A DNA stretch of 11,518 bases from Bordetella parapertussis (GTDB lineage Bacteria > Pseudomonadota > Gammaproteobacteria > Burkholderiales > SG8-39), in NCBI GenBank assembly GCA_945906975.1, contig CAMDRY010000065.1, positions 1-11,518 on the forward strand, written 5' to 3'. A program made the position numbers and the translations under genes. Positions 1 to 7,190 of this stretch are shown here, piece by piece. The notes under the pieces were generated by a model. The model was not told the origin of the DNA and did not search any database. It worked only from the letters and a program-made list of their open reading frames with translations. Position 1 is the stretch's first letter. Each line of letters begins with the position of its first letter.

Positions 1-314
1 TGCTTATGGATGAACCGTTTGCGGCTCTCGATGCGCTGACGCGGCGCAGAATGCATGGGTTTCTTCTCGATATTTGGAAGCGTACCGGGAAGACAATCGT
101 CTTCGTGACCCACGACATTGCGGAAGCGGTTACGCTGGCTGACCGAATATGCGTCATGTCAGTCGGGCCGAACTCCAGAATTACCCAGATAATCAACGTT
201 GGGTTGCCCCGCCCGCGCGATCTTGGTGATCCGCATGCTTCGAATATTTTTAAGCAAGTAGAGGAGTTGCTCATGCGGGATGTGGAACAAACTGACGGTT
301 GGCTAAGGAGATAA
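1..314 (+). CDS. ABC transporter ATP-binding protein, 3' end only (SsuB/TauB-like)
   Basis: This is the C-terminal ~104 residues of a cytoplasmic ABC ATPase that would power the permease encoded directly downstream; the N-terminal part with Walker A lies outside the window. The reading frame is open from the first base and ends at TAA 312-314. The visible part starts in Walker B (LMDEPFAALDALTRR), which includes the catalytic Glu and the D-loop, and continues to the H-loop histidine in FVTHDIAEAV. The order ATPase-permease-binding protein, and the family of the two following genes, point to the nitrate/sulfonate/taurine importer class. The permease start codon lies only 5 bases after this stop, so the genes are co-transcribed. 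The transported substrate cannot be read from this fragment. Confidence 0.93.
   Translation, partial: LMDEPFAALDALTRRRMHGFLLDIWKRTGKTIVFVTHDIAEAVTLADRICVMSVGPNSRITQIINVGLPRPRDLGDPHASNIFKQVEELLMRDVEQTDGWLRR
305..310 (+). promoter_or_regulatory. Ribosome binding site of the ABC permease gene
   Basis: AAGGAG lies 9 bases before the ATG at 320, inside the last codons of the ATPase gene. It supports ATG 320 over the in-frame TTG at 299, which has no such site and would overlap the ATPase gene. Confidence 0.7.
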
Positions 315-319
315 CAAAG

Positions 320-1093
320 ATGGACGTACGATCTTTGCGCGCCCCGTTCCTTTTTGGGGCATCGCTTTTTTTCTCACTGGGGGCCTGGCAGTTCCTGTCT
401 ACTTTTGTTTTTAATCCATTCCTGATTCCGCCACCCCTTGTGGTGTTTGAGACTGCCGTGCCCATGATCGAGAGCGGAGAAATTCTCAAGCATGTGACGA
501 TTAGCCTGGTGCGTGTGGCGGTTGGTTTTTTTAGCGGTTGCGCCGTGGCAATTCTGTTGGGAGTTGTTCTAGGTCGAATCCGGCTTGTAAACGAATTGCT
601 TGATCCAGTGATCGAGTTACTTCGTTATCTCTCACCAACTGCGATGATTCCGATTGCCGTTATATGGTTTGGTATCGGTGAGACATCGAAGTACTTCCTC
701 ATTTTTTGGGGAACATTCTTCATTGTCCTGGTAAACACCACCGTCGGAGTGATGCGTGCCCCGGTCATTCGCCAGCGCGCCGCCGAATGCCTTGGAGCAA
801 GCCAATTTCAGATTTTTGTTTTGGTGGTCATTCCATCAGCCGCCCCGTACATTGTTACTGGCATGCGTATTGCCATGGCATCTTCATTTATGAGCATAAT
901 CCCGGCGGAGATACTCGCGGCGGATTCAGGCATTGGTTTCTTATTGCAAAACTCATCCATGTTGATGCAAACCAATCGCATCTTTGTGGCATTACTGGCG
1001 ATTTGCTTGCTCGGGTTTGCGTTCGATCGGCTGTTCCGGATTGCTGTTGACCGGATTCTTTCTCGATACATGTCTTATGTTTCTCTAACCTAG
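320..1093 (+). CDS. ABC transporter permease (SsuC/TauC-like)
   Basis: Inner-membrane permease of 257 residues, the usual size for the BPD_transp_1 permeases of nitrate/sulfonate/taurine importers. Hydrophobic segments are seen at about residues 9-29, 62-85, 105-119, 124-145, 165-180, 185-200 and 220-238. The cytoplasmic EAA loop that contacts the ATPase is at about 153-181 (RAAECLGASQFQIF, then the conserved glycine in YIVTG). The FLIPPPLVVF stretch after the first membrane segment is also typical of this family. ATG 320 is chosen for its AAGGAG site. The stop is followed after 8 bases by the binding-protein start, so the three genes form one operon. Substrate unknown; base composition is lower in GC than the genes to the right of 3.2 kb. 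Confidence 0.92.
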   Translation: MDVRSLRAPFLFGASLFFSLGAWQFLSTFVFNPFLIPPPLVVFETAVPMIESGEILKHVTISLVRVAVGFFSGCAVAILLGVVLGRIRLVNELLDPVIELLRYLSPTAMIPIAVIWFGIGETSKYFLIFWGTFFIVLVNTTVGVMRAPVIRQRAAECLGASQFQIFVLVVIPSAAPYIVTGMRIAMASSFMSIIPAEILAADSGIGFLLQNSSMLMQTNRIFVALLAICLLGFAFDRLFRIAVDRILSRYMSYVSLT

Positions 1094-1101
1094 GGAGTCA
1101 A

Positions 1102-2100
1102 ATGATGATACGTGTTAGAAATTTAGTAACTGTGGCGTTATCTGCGGTATTGTTTTTCTGCTGCGCCGGGGCCCAAGCGCAGGCTTTGAAAAAATTGGTT
1201 TTATTCGGCCAGCCGTCTGTCAATAACGATGCGGTTTGGATGGCGATTGAATATGGCTATTTCAAAGAGCAGGGCCTTGATGTCGAGTACCGTGTGTTCC
1301 CGTCAGGCACCACAGCGTTCCAGACCTTTCGTACGGGTCAAGGTGACATCGTGATGACTGGTGACCTGCCTAGTGTTCAGTATTTTTTTCAGAATCCAGG
1401 CCAGTATCAGACATTTGCAGTTATGGAACGTGATGCCAAAGGCTATGTGGCAATCGCTCGCAAAGATATCCGGAAGGCGCAAGACTTGACGGGTAAAACG
1501 GTAGCCACACGTGTTGGGTCTACTGGTTCCTGGTTTATCTCCGAGTACCTTTCCAAAAATGGCGTGAATCCCGCCGGTACAACGGTAAAGAACCTTGACA
1601 CACAACTTCTCCCTGCGGCGCTCTGCAAGGGGGATATCGCAGCGTTTTTTATCTGGCAGCCAATTGGTTCGCGAACACTGGAAATTTGCCCTAACGAGGT
1701 GCATCAATTGACCGATGCTGTGGGCTACATTCAGGGCTATTTAGTGGCAGGCGCCCGACCGGAGCTTCTCAATTCCGTTGATGGCGCAGACCGGATACAA
1801 CGTTTTTTACGAGCGATTTTGAAGGGGCGAGATAAAGCCGAGAAGGATTTTCCGGCGGTGGCTGCATATGCAGCAAAAACCTATAGTCTTAGCGAAAAAG
1901 CCACACGTGAACAATGGGAAACGAACACGCGTCCCATCGCGCTGGACAAGGTTTACTTTCAGGACTTTTGCAGTTTATCTAAGTGGGCGCAAGGGGCGGG
2001 ACTTACTACCCAAGCTGTCGATTTTGGCAAGCTTACCTGGCCGAATGGTTTGCGTGCCATAGATCCAAAGCTTGCAGAGGCGCCGCCCGCACCTTGCTAA
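1102..2100 (+). CDS. ABC transporter periplasmic substrate-binding protein (SsuA/NMT1-THI5-like)
   Basis: Secreted solute receptor of 332 residues, a normal length for the family. Residues 1-26 form a type I signal peptide: basic MMIRVRN, a hydrophobic core, and cleavage after AQA (24-26). The cysteines in FFCC do not fit a lipobox, so a soluble periplasmic protein is more likely than a lipoprotein. The mature N-terminus has the family pattern of SsuA/NrtA-like receptors (NNDAVWMAIEYGYFKEQGLD, then FRTGQGDIVMTGDLPSV), with later LTGKTVATRVGSTGSWF and AAFFIWQPIGSR segments lining the usual ligand cleft. The GGGAG at 1093-1097 lies 4 bases before ATG 1102 and 7 before ATG 1105, so 1105 may be the true start. 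Ligand unknown: sulfonates, nitrate, pyrimidines or aromatic acids all occur in this superfamily. Confidence 0.92.
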   Translation: MMIRVRNLVTVALSAVLFFCCAGAQAQALKKLVLFGQPSVNNDAVWMAIEYGYFKEQGLDVEYRVFPSGTTAFQTFRTGQGDIVMTGDLPSVQYFFQNPGQYQTFAVMERDAKGYVAIARKDIRKAQDLTGKTVATRVGSTGSWFISEYLSKNGVNPAGTTVKNLDTQLLPAALCKGDIAAFFIWQPIGSRTLEICPNEVHQLTDAVGYIQGYLVAGARPELLNSVDGADRIQRFLRAILKGRDKAEKDFPAVAAYAAKTYSLSEKATREQWETNTRPIALDKVYFQDFCSLSKWAQGAGLTTQAVDFGKLTWPNGLRAIDPKLAEAPPAPC

Positions 2101-2154
2101 TTTTTTTCGACTAGTTGCGGTATCGTTGTATTGTCCCGTTTGAAGATGTCATGG

Positions 2155-2183
2155 TGAAGGATCGCGCTTTGCGCGATCCTTCA
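2155..2183. terminator. Bidirectional hairpin terminator between convergent genes
   Basis: Perfect inverted repeat: TGAAGGATCGCGC, loop TTT, GCGCGATCCTTCA (13 bp, strongly G+C at the loop end). It sits 54 bases after the binding-protein stop and 39 bases beyond the stop of the convergent oxidoreductase gene. No long T run follows on either strand, so it is a strong hairpin but not a textbook intrinsic terminator. Its position between converging stop codons makes a shared terminator the simplest reading. Confidence 0.75.
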
Positions 2184-2222
2184 TGTAATTCATTATGGTT
2201 GCAGCTCGCCACGCGCCCGGGG

Positions 2223-3095
2223 TTACAGCTCGGCATTTTCGGCGATATAAGCTGCTAAAGCGGCCCAGTCCTGCTGTTCCCGGCCAGATGCGATGGCTGC
2301 AATTAATTGCTTGCGAATAAGTTCAGCACTTGGCATGGGCACTCCCAGCACTTTCGCAGTAGACAAGGTGAGTTCGATATCCTTTAGACCAAGACCCATG
2401 CTGAAAGTCGCGGGTTCAAATTCCTTATTTACTATCACTTGGCCATAGTGGTGGTAGGCAGGTGCGTCAAGGGATGTACTTGTCAGAATGCGCAGGAAGT
2501 CCCCCTCATTCACGCCTCCCTTGCGCGCGAGGGCAAACGCTTCTCCGAGGCTCTCGATCACCGTTGCAATTAGAAAATTGCGTGCGATTTTCACCGTATT
2601 TGCCACAGCCGGATCCTCACCAACAATAAACACTTGTTTAGCCATGGTTGCGAGTAGTGGTGCGCAGCGGTCGATTGCAATGCTGTTGCCAGCGACAATT
2701 ACGTCAAGCTTACCCTCAGCGGCTGTTGCGGGACGTCCGAAAACAGGAGCCGAAATATATTGGCTCCCGCCTTGGGCGTGTGCAAACGCCAGTTCTCGTG
2801 CGACTTCGAGACTGGTGGTTGCCATATTGATGTGTATTGTTGCCGCTAATGTTTTCAGCGAGAGTCCCGAAGTGAGCCAGACATCGCGCACGGCCGTGTC
2901 GTCTGCGAGCATAGTGATCACCACATCTGCCGCTATGGTTTCTGCGGGGGAGAGCGCGATTCGAGCGCCGTATTTGGCTAAGGCATATGCGGCCGAGGTC
3001 GTGCGGTTAAATACCGTGAGTTCATGGCCGGCGGCGATAAGGCACCGCGCCATCGGCGCCCCCATCTGTCCGATACCGATAAATCCGATTTTCAT
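2223..3095 (-). CDS. NAD(P)-dependent beta-hydroxyacid dehydrogenase family oxidoreductase
   Basis: Soluble dehydrogenase of 290 residues, the normal size of the 3-hydroxyisobutyrate / tartronate-semialdehyde reductase (MmsB/GarR) superfamily. The N-terminal Rossmann fold starts at once with GFIGIGQMG (residues 4-12), followed by VFNRT at 28-32, where Asn-Arg after the second strand suggests NADP preference. The catalytic lysine is K169, with N173, in VKIARN, and the C-terminal helical domain carries GLKDIEL (236-242). The substrate loop reads SAPVFGRP (115-122) in place of the DAPVSGG of true hydroxyisobutyrate dehydrogenases, so the exact substrate is not assigned. A weak AGAG site precedes the ATG. 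The gene lies downstream of coxL on the same strand after a 98-base gap, but its lower GC matches the ABC genes, so it may belong with them rather than with the hydroxylase operon. Confidence 0.88.
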   Translation of the reverse strand: MKIGFIGIGQMGAPMARCLIAAGHELTVFNRTTSAAYALAKYGARIALSPAETIAADVVITMLADDTAVRDVWLTSGLSLKTLAATIHINMATTSLEVARELAFAHAQGGSQYISAPVFGRPATAAEGKLDVIVAGNSIAIDRCAPLLATMAKQVFIVGEDPAVANTVKIARNFLIATVIESLGEAFALARKGGVNEGDFLRILTSTSLDAPAYHHYGQVIVNKEFEPATFSMGLGLKDIELTLSTAKVLGVPMPSAELIRKQLIAAIASGREQQDWAALAAYIAENAEL

Positions 3096-3193
3096 ATTTT
3101 TCTCTGGAAGGCTGATCGATCTATCCCGGCGTGTGGCGGGTGTAAAACATTTGCGACAAATTGATTGATACGGCTTCCCAGCTTGTTACCCGG

Positions 3194-5584
3194 TCAAACC
3201 TTGCCCAGCGCGCGCAGGATGCGCTCCGGTGTCGCCGGCTGGTGCGTGACGTAGGCATTGAGCGGCGCGAGGGCGTCGTTGATGGCGTTCATCACCGCGC
3301 CGGGGGCGCCGGCGGTGCCGGCCTCGCCCGCGCCCTTGGCCCCGAGCTCCGAGGTCTTGGTCGGCGTCTCGACGTGGCCGATGATGATGTCGGGCATTTC
3401 GCCGGACATCGGCACGAGGTAGTCGGCCATGTTGCCGTTCAGCAATTGCCCGTGGTCGTCGTAAAGGCAATGCTCGAACAAGGCCGCGCCTATGCCTTGC
3501 ACCACGCCACCGCGGATCTGCTCGTCCACCAGCATCGGGTTGATGATGGTGCCGCAGTCCTCCACACACCAGTGCTTCAAGAGCTTCACAAAGCCGGTGT
3601 CGGCGTCCACCTCGACCAGCGAGGCTTGGATGCCGTTGGTGAAGACAAAGCCGTATTCGCGCGGCGTGTAGTGGCGCGTGACGGTGAGCTCGGACTGGAA
3701 CTTCATCGGCAGCGTGTCGGGCCGGAAATAGGCGACGCGACCAAGCTCGGCCAGCGTCAGCTTGCTCGCGCCGCTGAGCTTGTCGGTGACCTCGTTGTTG
3801 ACGATATCGAGCTTGGCCTTGTCCTCATTCAGGATTGCCGCCGCGACATCGAGGATGTTGGAGCGCAGCGCCTTGCCCGCCTGCAACACCGCTTCGCCGC
3901 CAATGCCGGCGCCGCGCGAGGCCCAGGTGCCGCCGCCGTAGGGCATGGTGGCGGTGTCGCCGGTGGCGACGCGTACCTTGTCCATGCTCACGCCCACCAC
4001 ACTGGCTGCGATCTGGCCGAATATGCCTTCGCTACCCTGGCCTTGCTCGGTCACGCTGCAGGTCACATAAACGATGCCGGTGGGGTCCATGCGCAGTGTC
4101 GCGCCGTCCTGCGCCGAAATGCGCGCGCCACCGACGCCGTAAAACGCGGGCGACGGATTCGTCACCTCGATCATGGCCGCTAGGCCGATGCCGCGATGAA
4201 TGCCCTGCTTGCGCAACGCGGCCTGTTCGGCGCGCAGCTTGTCGTAATCCATCAGCTTGAGCAGTTTTTCCAGCGTTTGCTGGTGCGACAGTTTTTCGAA
4301 CTTGATGCCCGAGGGCGCGGTGTAGGGGTAGGCGTCGTCGGGGATGATGTTCTTGCGCCGGAACTCGGCCGGGTCCATGCCGATTTTTTGCGCCGCCAGG
4401 TCAACGATGGCCTCGGTCAGCGCCACGGCAATGGGATGGCCCACGGCGCGGTACTGGCAGGTGACGTTCTTGTTGGTGAACACCACGTTCAACTTGGCGC
4501 GGTACTGCTTGTGGCGGTAGGGACCGCCCGTAAGGTTGACCACCTGGTTGCCCTCGATGCCGCTGGTACGCGGATACACAGAGTAAGGCCCGATAGCGGT
4601 GAGGTCCTCAAGGTCAAACGCAAGGATCTCGCCTTGTTTGGTGCAGGCAAGCCGCACCGTGGCCTTGTGCTCGCGTGCATGGATGTCGGTGAGAAAACTC
4701 TCCAGCCGGTCGGCGACGAACTTCACCGGACGGCGCAGCATCACCGACAGCGCGGCGGTGGCCATTTCGTCCGGGTAGACGTGGACCTTGATGCCGAAGG
4801 AGCCGCCGACATCCTTGCAGATCACGCGCACGCTCGATTCGGGGATATTCAGGTGACGCGAAAAAATGTCCTGCATCATGTGCGGCGCCTGGGTCGAGTG
4901 ATAGACCGTCAGCGAATGTTCCGCCACGTTGTAGTCGGCAAGGATGGAGCGGCCTTCCATGGTCACGCCGGTATGGCGGCCCATTTCATAAGTCTGCTCG
5001 ACAATGACGTCGGCTTTTTTCCAGGCTTCGTCAAAGCCCGCGGTGACCAGTTCGCGCGAAAAGCAGATGTTGTCGCCAAGCTCCGGGTGGATCAGCACCT
5101 TGCCGGCGAGCGAGGCTTCCATGTCGGTGACGACAGGCAGCTCCTCCCAGTCGGCTTCGATCAGCGCCAGCGCGTCCTCGGCCTGCACGCGCGTCTCGGC
5201 CACGACCACGGCGACGGCCTCGCCCTGCCAGCAGGCGCGCTCTATGGCGATGGCGTGTTGCGGCGGCGATTTGATGCCCTTGAGGTGTCCGAGGACGGCG
5301 ACCCAGGGCGTGCAGTACTCGGCCACGGCGCGGCCGTCGAACACGGCGATCACGCCGGGCTGCGTCGCCGCCCGGGAAAGATCGAGGCGCATAAGTTTGG
5401 CGTGGGCATGCGGGCTGCGGAAAAACACCGCATGGGCGAGGCATGGAAAGCGCATGTCATCCACGTACGTCCCGCGCCCCTGCAGCAGGCGTTTTGCGTT
5501 GGCGCGCGGTTCGCTCTTGCCGATAAACCCGCGGTCGGTGGTGGTGCCGGGGGCGTGCAGCGGGAGTTCGGCGCGGGCGTTCAT
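3194..5584 (-). CDS. Molybdenum hydroxylase large subunit (xanthine dehydrogenase / CoxL family)
   Basis: Molybdopterin-binding catalytic subunit of 796 residues, the usual length of CoxL-type large subunits. The N-terminal Ald_Xan_dh_C-like domain covers about residues 20-155 (RLLQGRGTYVDD, RSPHAHAKL), followed by two molybdopterin domains. Cofactor motifs are GGSFGIK (260-266), EQGQGSEG (513-520) and the catalytic-glutamate motif GAKGAGEAGTAG with E754. The substrate-side loop is CQYRAVGHP (376-384). CO dehydrogenase has AYXCSFR there, so this is not a CO-oxidising enzyme; hydroxylation of an aldehyde or N-heterocycle is likelier. The ATG overlaps the coxS stop in ATGA (5581-5584), showing translational coupling. 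It would form a (LMS)2 complex with the two upstream gene products, probably in the cytoplasm as no signal peptide is present. No maturation gene (CoxD/E/F, XdhC) is visible here. Confidence 0.93.
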   Translation of the reverse strand: MNARAELPLHAPGTTTDRGFIGKSEPRANAKRLLQGRGTYVDDMRFPCLAHAVFFRSPHAHAKLMRLDLSRAATQPGVIAVFDGRAVAEYCTPWVAVLGHLKGIKSPPQHAIAIERACWQGEAVAVVVAETRVQAEDALALIEADWEELPVVTDMEASLAGKVLIHPELGDNICFSRELVTAGFDEAWKKADVIVEQTYEMGRHTGVTMEGRSILADYNVAEHSLTVYHSTQAPHMMQDIFSRHLNIPESSVRVICKDVGGSFGIKVHVYPDEMATAALSVMLRRPVKFVADRLESFLTDIHAREHKATVRLACTKQGEILAFDLEDLTAIGPYSVYPRTSGIEGNQVVNLTGGPYRHKQYRAKLNVVFTNKNVTCQYRAVGHPIAVALTEAIVDLAAQKIGMDPAEFRRKNIIPDDAYPYTAPSGIKFEKLSHQQTLEKLLKLMDYDKLRAEQAALRKQGIHRGIGLAAMIEVTNPSPAFYGVGGARISAQDGATLRMDPTGIVYVTCSVTEQGQGSEGIFGQIAASVVGVSMDKVRVATGDTATMPYGGGTWASRGAGIGGEAVLQAGKALRSNILDVAAAILNEDKAKLDIVNNEVTDKLSGASKLTLAELGRVAYFRPDTLPMKFQSELTVTRHYTPREYGFVFTNGIQASLVEVDADTGFVKLLKHWCVEDCGTIINPMLVDEQIRGGVVQGIGAALFEHCLYDDHGQLLNGNMADYLVPMSGEMPDIIIGHVETPTKTSELGAKGAGEAGTAGAPGAVMNAINDALAPLNAYVTHQPATPERILRALGKV

Positions 5585-6069
5585 CCCGTCACCTTAGCCT
5601 TGTTCTGTTTCAACACGATCTCGATGGCGTCGACGATGGCCTGGTAGCCGGTGCAACGGCAGTAGTTGCCGGATATGTGTTCGCGGATTTGCTCGCGGCT
5701 GGCGTCCGGCTTGTGCAGCAGCAGGTCTTGCGCGGCCATCAGCATGCCCGGCGTGCAAAAACCGCATTGCAGTGCGTTGCGCTCGTGAAAGGCTTTTTGG
5801 ATGGCCGCGAGCTCACCCGAGTCGGACAGGCCTTCTATGGTGTCGACGCGGCGGCCGTTGGCCTGCACCGCCAGGGTCAGGCAGCCGCGCACAATCTTGC
5901 CGTCGAGGCGGATGGTGCAGGCACCGCAGACGCCGTGCTCGCAGCCGATGTGCGAGCCGGTGAGGCCCATTTCATCGCGTAAAAAATCGATCAGATGGGT
6001 GCGTGGGGCAACGCGGCGCGTCACCGGCTTGCCGTTGAGGGTGATGGTGGTTTCGATGTCGTGACTCAT
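5581..6069 (-). CDS. Molybdenum hydroxylase small subunit, 2x[2Fe-2S] (CoxS family)
   Basis: Electron-transfer subunit passing electrons from the molybdenum site to FAD. It has 162 residues from ATG 6069, a normal CoxS length. The plant-ferredoxin-type cluster is bound by C43, C48, C51 and C63 (GCEHGVCGAC, then RGC). The second, four-helix cluster uses C102 and C105 (CGFCTPG) and C137 and C139 (NYCRCTGY). All eight cysteines are present. An upstream in-frame ATG at 6084 would overlap the coxM stop as ATGA and add MKGTS, but it lacks a ribosome site, whereas ATG 6069 has AAGGGA 5 bases upstream. The gene sits between coxM and coxL, and its stop overlaps the coxL start by 4 bases. Confidence 0.93.
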   Translation of the reverse strand: MSHDIETTITLNGKPVTRRVAPRTHLIDFLRDEMGLTGSHIGCEHGVCGACTIRLDGKIVRGCLTLAVQANGRRVDTIEGLSDSGELAAIQKAFHERNALQCGFCTPGMLMAAQDLLLHKPDASREQIREHISGNYCRCTGYQAIVDAIEIVLKQNKAKVTG

Positions 6070-6074
6070 GCTTG

Positions 6075-6080
6075 TCCCTT
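6075..6080 (-). promoter_or_regulatory. Ribosome binding site deciding the coxS start
   Basis: AAGGGA on the minus strand, 5 bases before ATG 6069. It lies downstream of the alternative ATG 6084, so it argues for the shorter protein. Confidence 0.6.
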
Positions 6081-6944
6081 TCATGTTGCCGCGGCGGCGA
6101 GCGCGGCGAGGGCGCGGCCGGTGATGACGCGCGCAAGGTGTAGTTTGGTCGCGCTCGAGGAATACAAATCGCCCGGCGGGTCGAGGTCTTTGGCCAGCGT
6201 GTCCTGCGCCCGCGCGATGGTGTCCGGGCCGAAGGCCTTGCCCTCAAGGACGGCGGCGGTGGTGCGCGCCAGCACCGGCTCGCCGCCGGCGCCGAGAAAG
6301 GCCAGGCTCACGTCCTTATATTTGCCGCCGCTGCAATCGGCCTGCGCGGCGAGGCCGACAATGGCGTAATCGCCGTGGCGGCGCGCCAGTTCAAGGAACG
6401 CGGCGCGGTAGCCTGCTGCGGCGATCTTGAATTCGCCCGCCACCAGCACTTCACCCGGCTGCAGCGCGGTTTCATACATGCCCTTGAAAAATTCGCGCGC
6501 CGCGACGCGGCGCTCACCTTTGGCGCCGGCGATGACAAACTGCGCGTCCAGCGCGACGCACACCGCCGGGTATTCGGCCGCCGGATCTGCCATGGCGATG
6601 CTGCCACCGAAGGTGCCGACGTTGCGAATGGCGACGTGCGCGACATGCGGCACCGCCTGCGCGAGAAGCGGCAGGTATTTGGCGATCTCGCCTGAATGCT
6701 CAATTTCGCGGTGCGTCGTCAGCGCGCCGATGCGCACCGTGTCCTTGCCGACGCTGATGCCCGACAGCCCGGGCACCGCGGTGATGTCGATCAGGATGTC
6801 CGGCGCCGACAGGCGCAGGTTGAGCGTGGCAAGCAGGCTCTGACCGCCGGCGAGCAACTTGGCGCCCTCGCCGTGTGTTTGAAGCAGCGTGAAGACCTCG
6901 CCAAGGGATGCGGGCCTGGCGTAGGCGAATGCGGGGGACTTCAT
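6081..6944 (-). CDS. Molybdenum hydroxylase FAD-binding medium subunit (CoxM family)
   Basis: FAD subunit of 287 residues, close to typical CoxM size. The FAD-binding PCMH-type domain carries AGGQSLL (32-38) and TFGGSIAMADPAAEYP (111-126); the latter corresponds to the TIGGSxAxADP flavin-contact motif of CoxM proteins. The C-terminal CO_deh_flav_C-like domain begins at about residue 175 (AAGYRAAFLELARRHGDYA). ATG 6944 has GAGGAG 10 bases upstream. The in-frame ATG at 6968 would add MHWRSTQP, has no ribosome site and adds nothing conserved. It is the first gene of the medium-small-large operon; the next start follows after 11 bases, or overlaps by 4 if the longer coxS is used. The protein would accept electrons from the iron-sulfur subunit and pass them to a carrier, which is not identifiable here. 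Confidence 0.93.
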   Translation of the reverse strand: MKSPAFAYARPASLGEVFTLLQTHGEGAKLLAGGQSLLATLNLRLSAPDILIDITAVPGLSGISVGKDTVRIGALTTHREIEHSGEIAKYLPLLAQAVPHVAHVAIRNVGTFGGSIAMADPAAEYPAVCVALDAQFVIAGAKGERRVAAREFFKGMYETALQPGEVLVAGEFKIAAAGYRAAFLELARRHGDYAIVGLAAQADCSGGKYKDVSLAFLGAGGEPVLARTTAAVLEGKAFGPDTIARAQDTLAKDLDPPGDLYSSSATKLHLARVITGRALAALAAAAT

Positions 6945-6954
6945 AGGCTGCGTA

Positions 6955-6960
6955 CTCCTC
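6955..6960 (-). promoter_or_regulatory. Ribosome binding site deciding the coxM start
   Basis: GAGGAG on the minus strand, 10 bases before ATG 6944. No comparable site precedes the upstream ATG at 6968. Confidence 0.65.
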
Positions 6961-7036
6961 CAGTGCATGGGCCGGCAGAACGCTGTGCCCGATTGGTGTT
7001 GTGGCGTTCAGGCTTGATGTGCCTGTCGCAGGTGCA

Positions 7037-7065
7037 ATCTTACCGCCGATGGCGGCGGTGGTGAA
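7037..7065 (-). promoter_or_regulatory. Possible sigma-70 promoter of the coxMSL operon
   Basis: On the minus strand TTCACC (7060-7065) and TAAGAT (7037-7042) are separated by 17 bases, a moderate match to the -35/-10 consensus. The spacer contains a small palindrome, CCGCC-GAT-GGCGG (7043-7055), which could be an operator. The site lies about 90 bases upstream of the coxM start, in the only gap large enough to hold a promoter for this operon. The match is weak and found by eye. Confidence 0.25.
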
Positions 7066-7088
7066 AACCAGTCCAAAAGTGAACTCAG

Positions 7089-7181
7089 GTCATTGCGAGC
7101 GTAGCGAAGCCATCTCGTCGCGCATTTTGAGCGCTTTACAATATGAGGAGATTGCTTCGTCGCGTTGCTCCTCGCAATGAC
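7089..7181. repeat. Inverted pair of dispersed palindromic repeats (REP-like)
   Basis: One copy reads forward at about 7089-7122 (GTCATTGCGAG, then GCGAAGCCATCTCG). A second reads on the opposite strand at about 7145-7181 (plus strand GAGATTGCTTCG, then CTCGCAATGAC). The outer 11 bases, GTCATTGCGAG and CTCGCAATGAC, are perfectly complementary. The same core recurs twice after the last gene of the window (11377-11451). The pair occupies the gap between the fecR-domain gene stop and the coxM promoter region. As RNA it could fold into a long imperfect hairpin that would end or protect the senB-fecR transcript. Confidence 0.8.
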
Positions 7182-7190
7182 ATAAATTCA

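Noticed and set aside
3149..3161. Terminator for coxL (ATTTG-CGA-CAAAT with a short T run on the minus strand)
   Set aside because: The stem is only 5 bp and AT-rich and the T run is four bases, too weak to call.
3161..4183. Plus-strand open frame (340 codons) antisense to coxL
   Set aside because: Same shadow effect; composition typical of antisense of a GC-rich gene and no conserved motif.
4196..5647. Long plus-strand open frame (483 codons) antisense to coxL and coxS
   Set aside because: It mirrors the GC-rich codon structure of the real genes, is rich in Arg/His/Gly/Val without any recognisable domain, and covers intact CoxL and CoxS motifs on the other strand.
7089..7181. CRISPR array or insertion-sequence end
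   Set aside because: Only two inverted copies, no regular spacers, no cas gene and no transposase; it fits a REP-like dispersed repeat.
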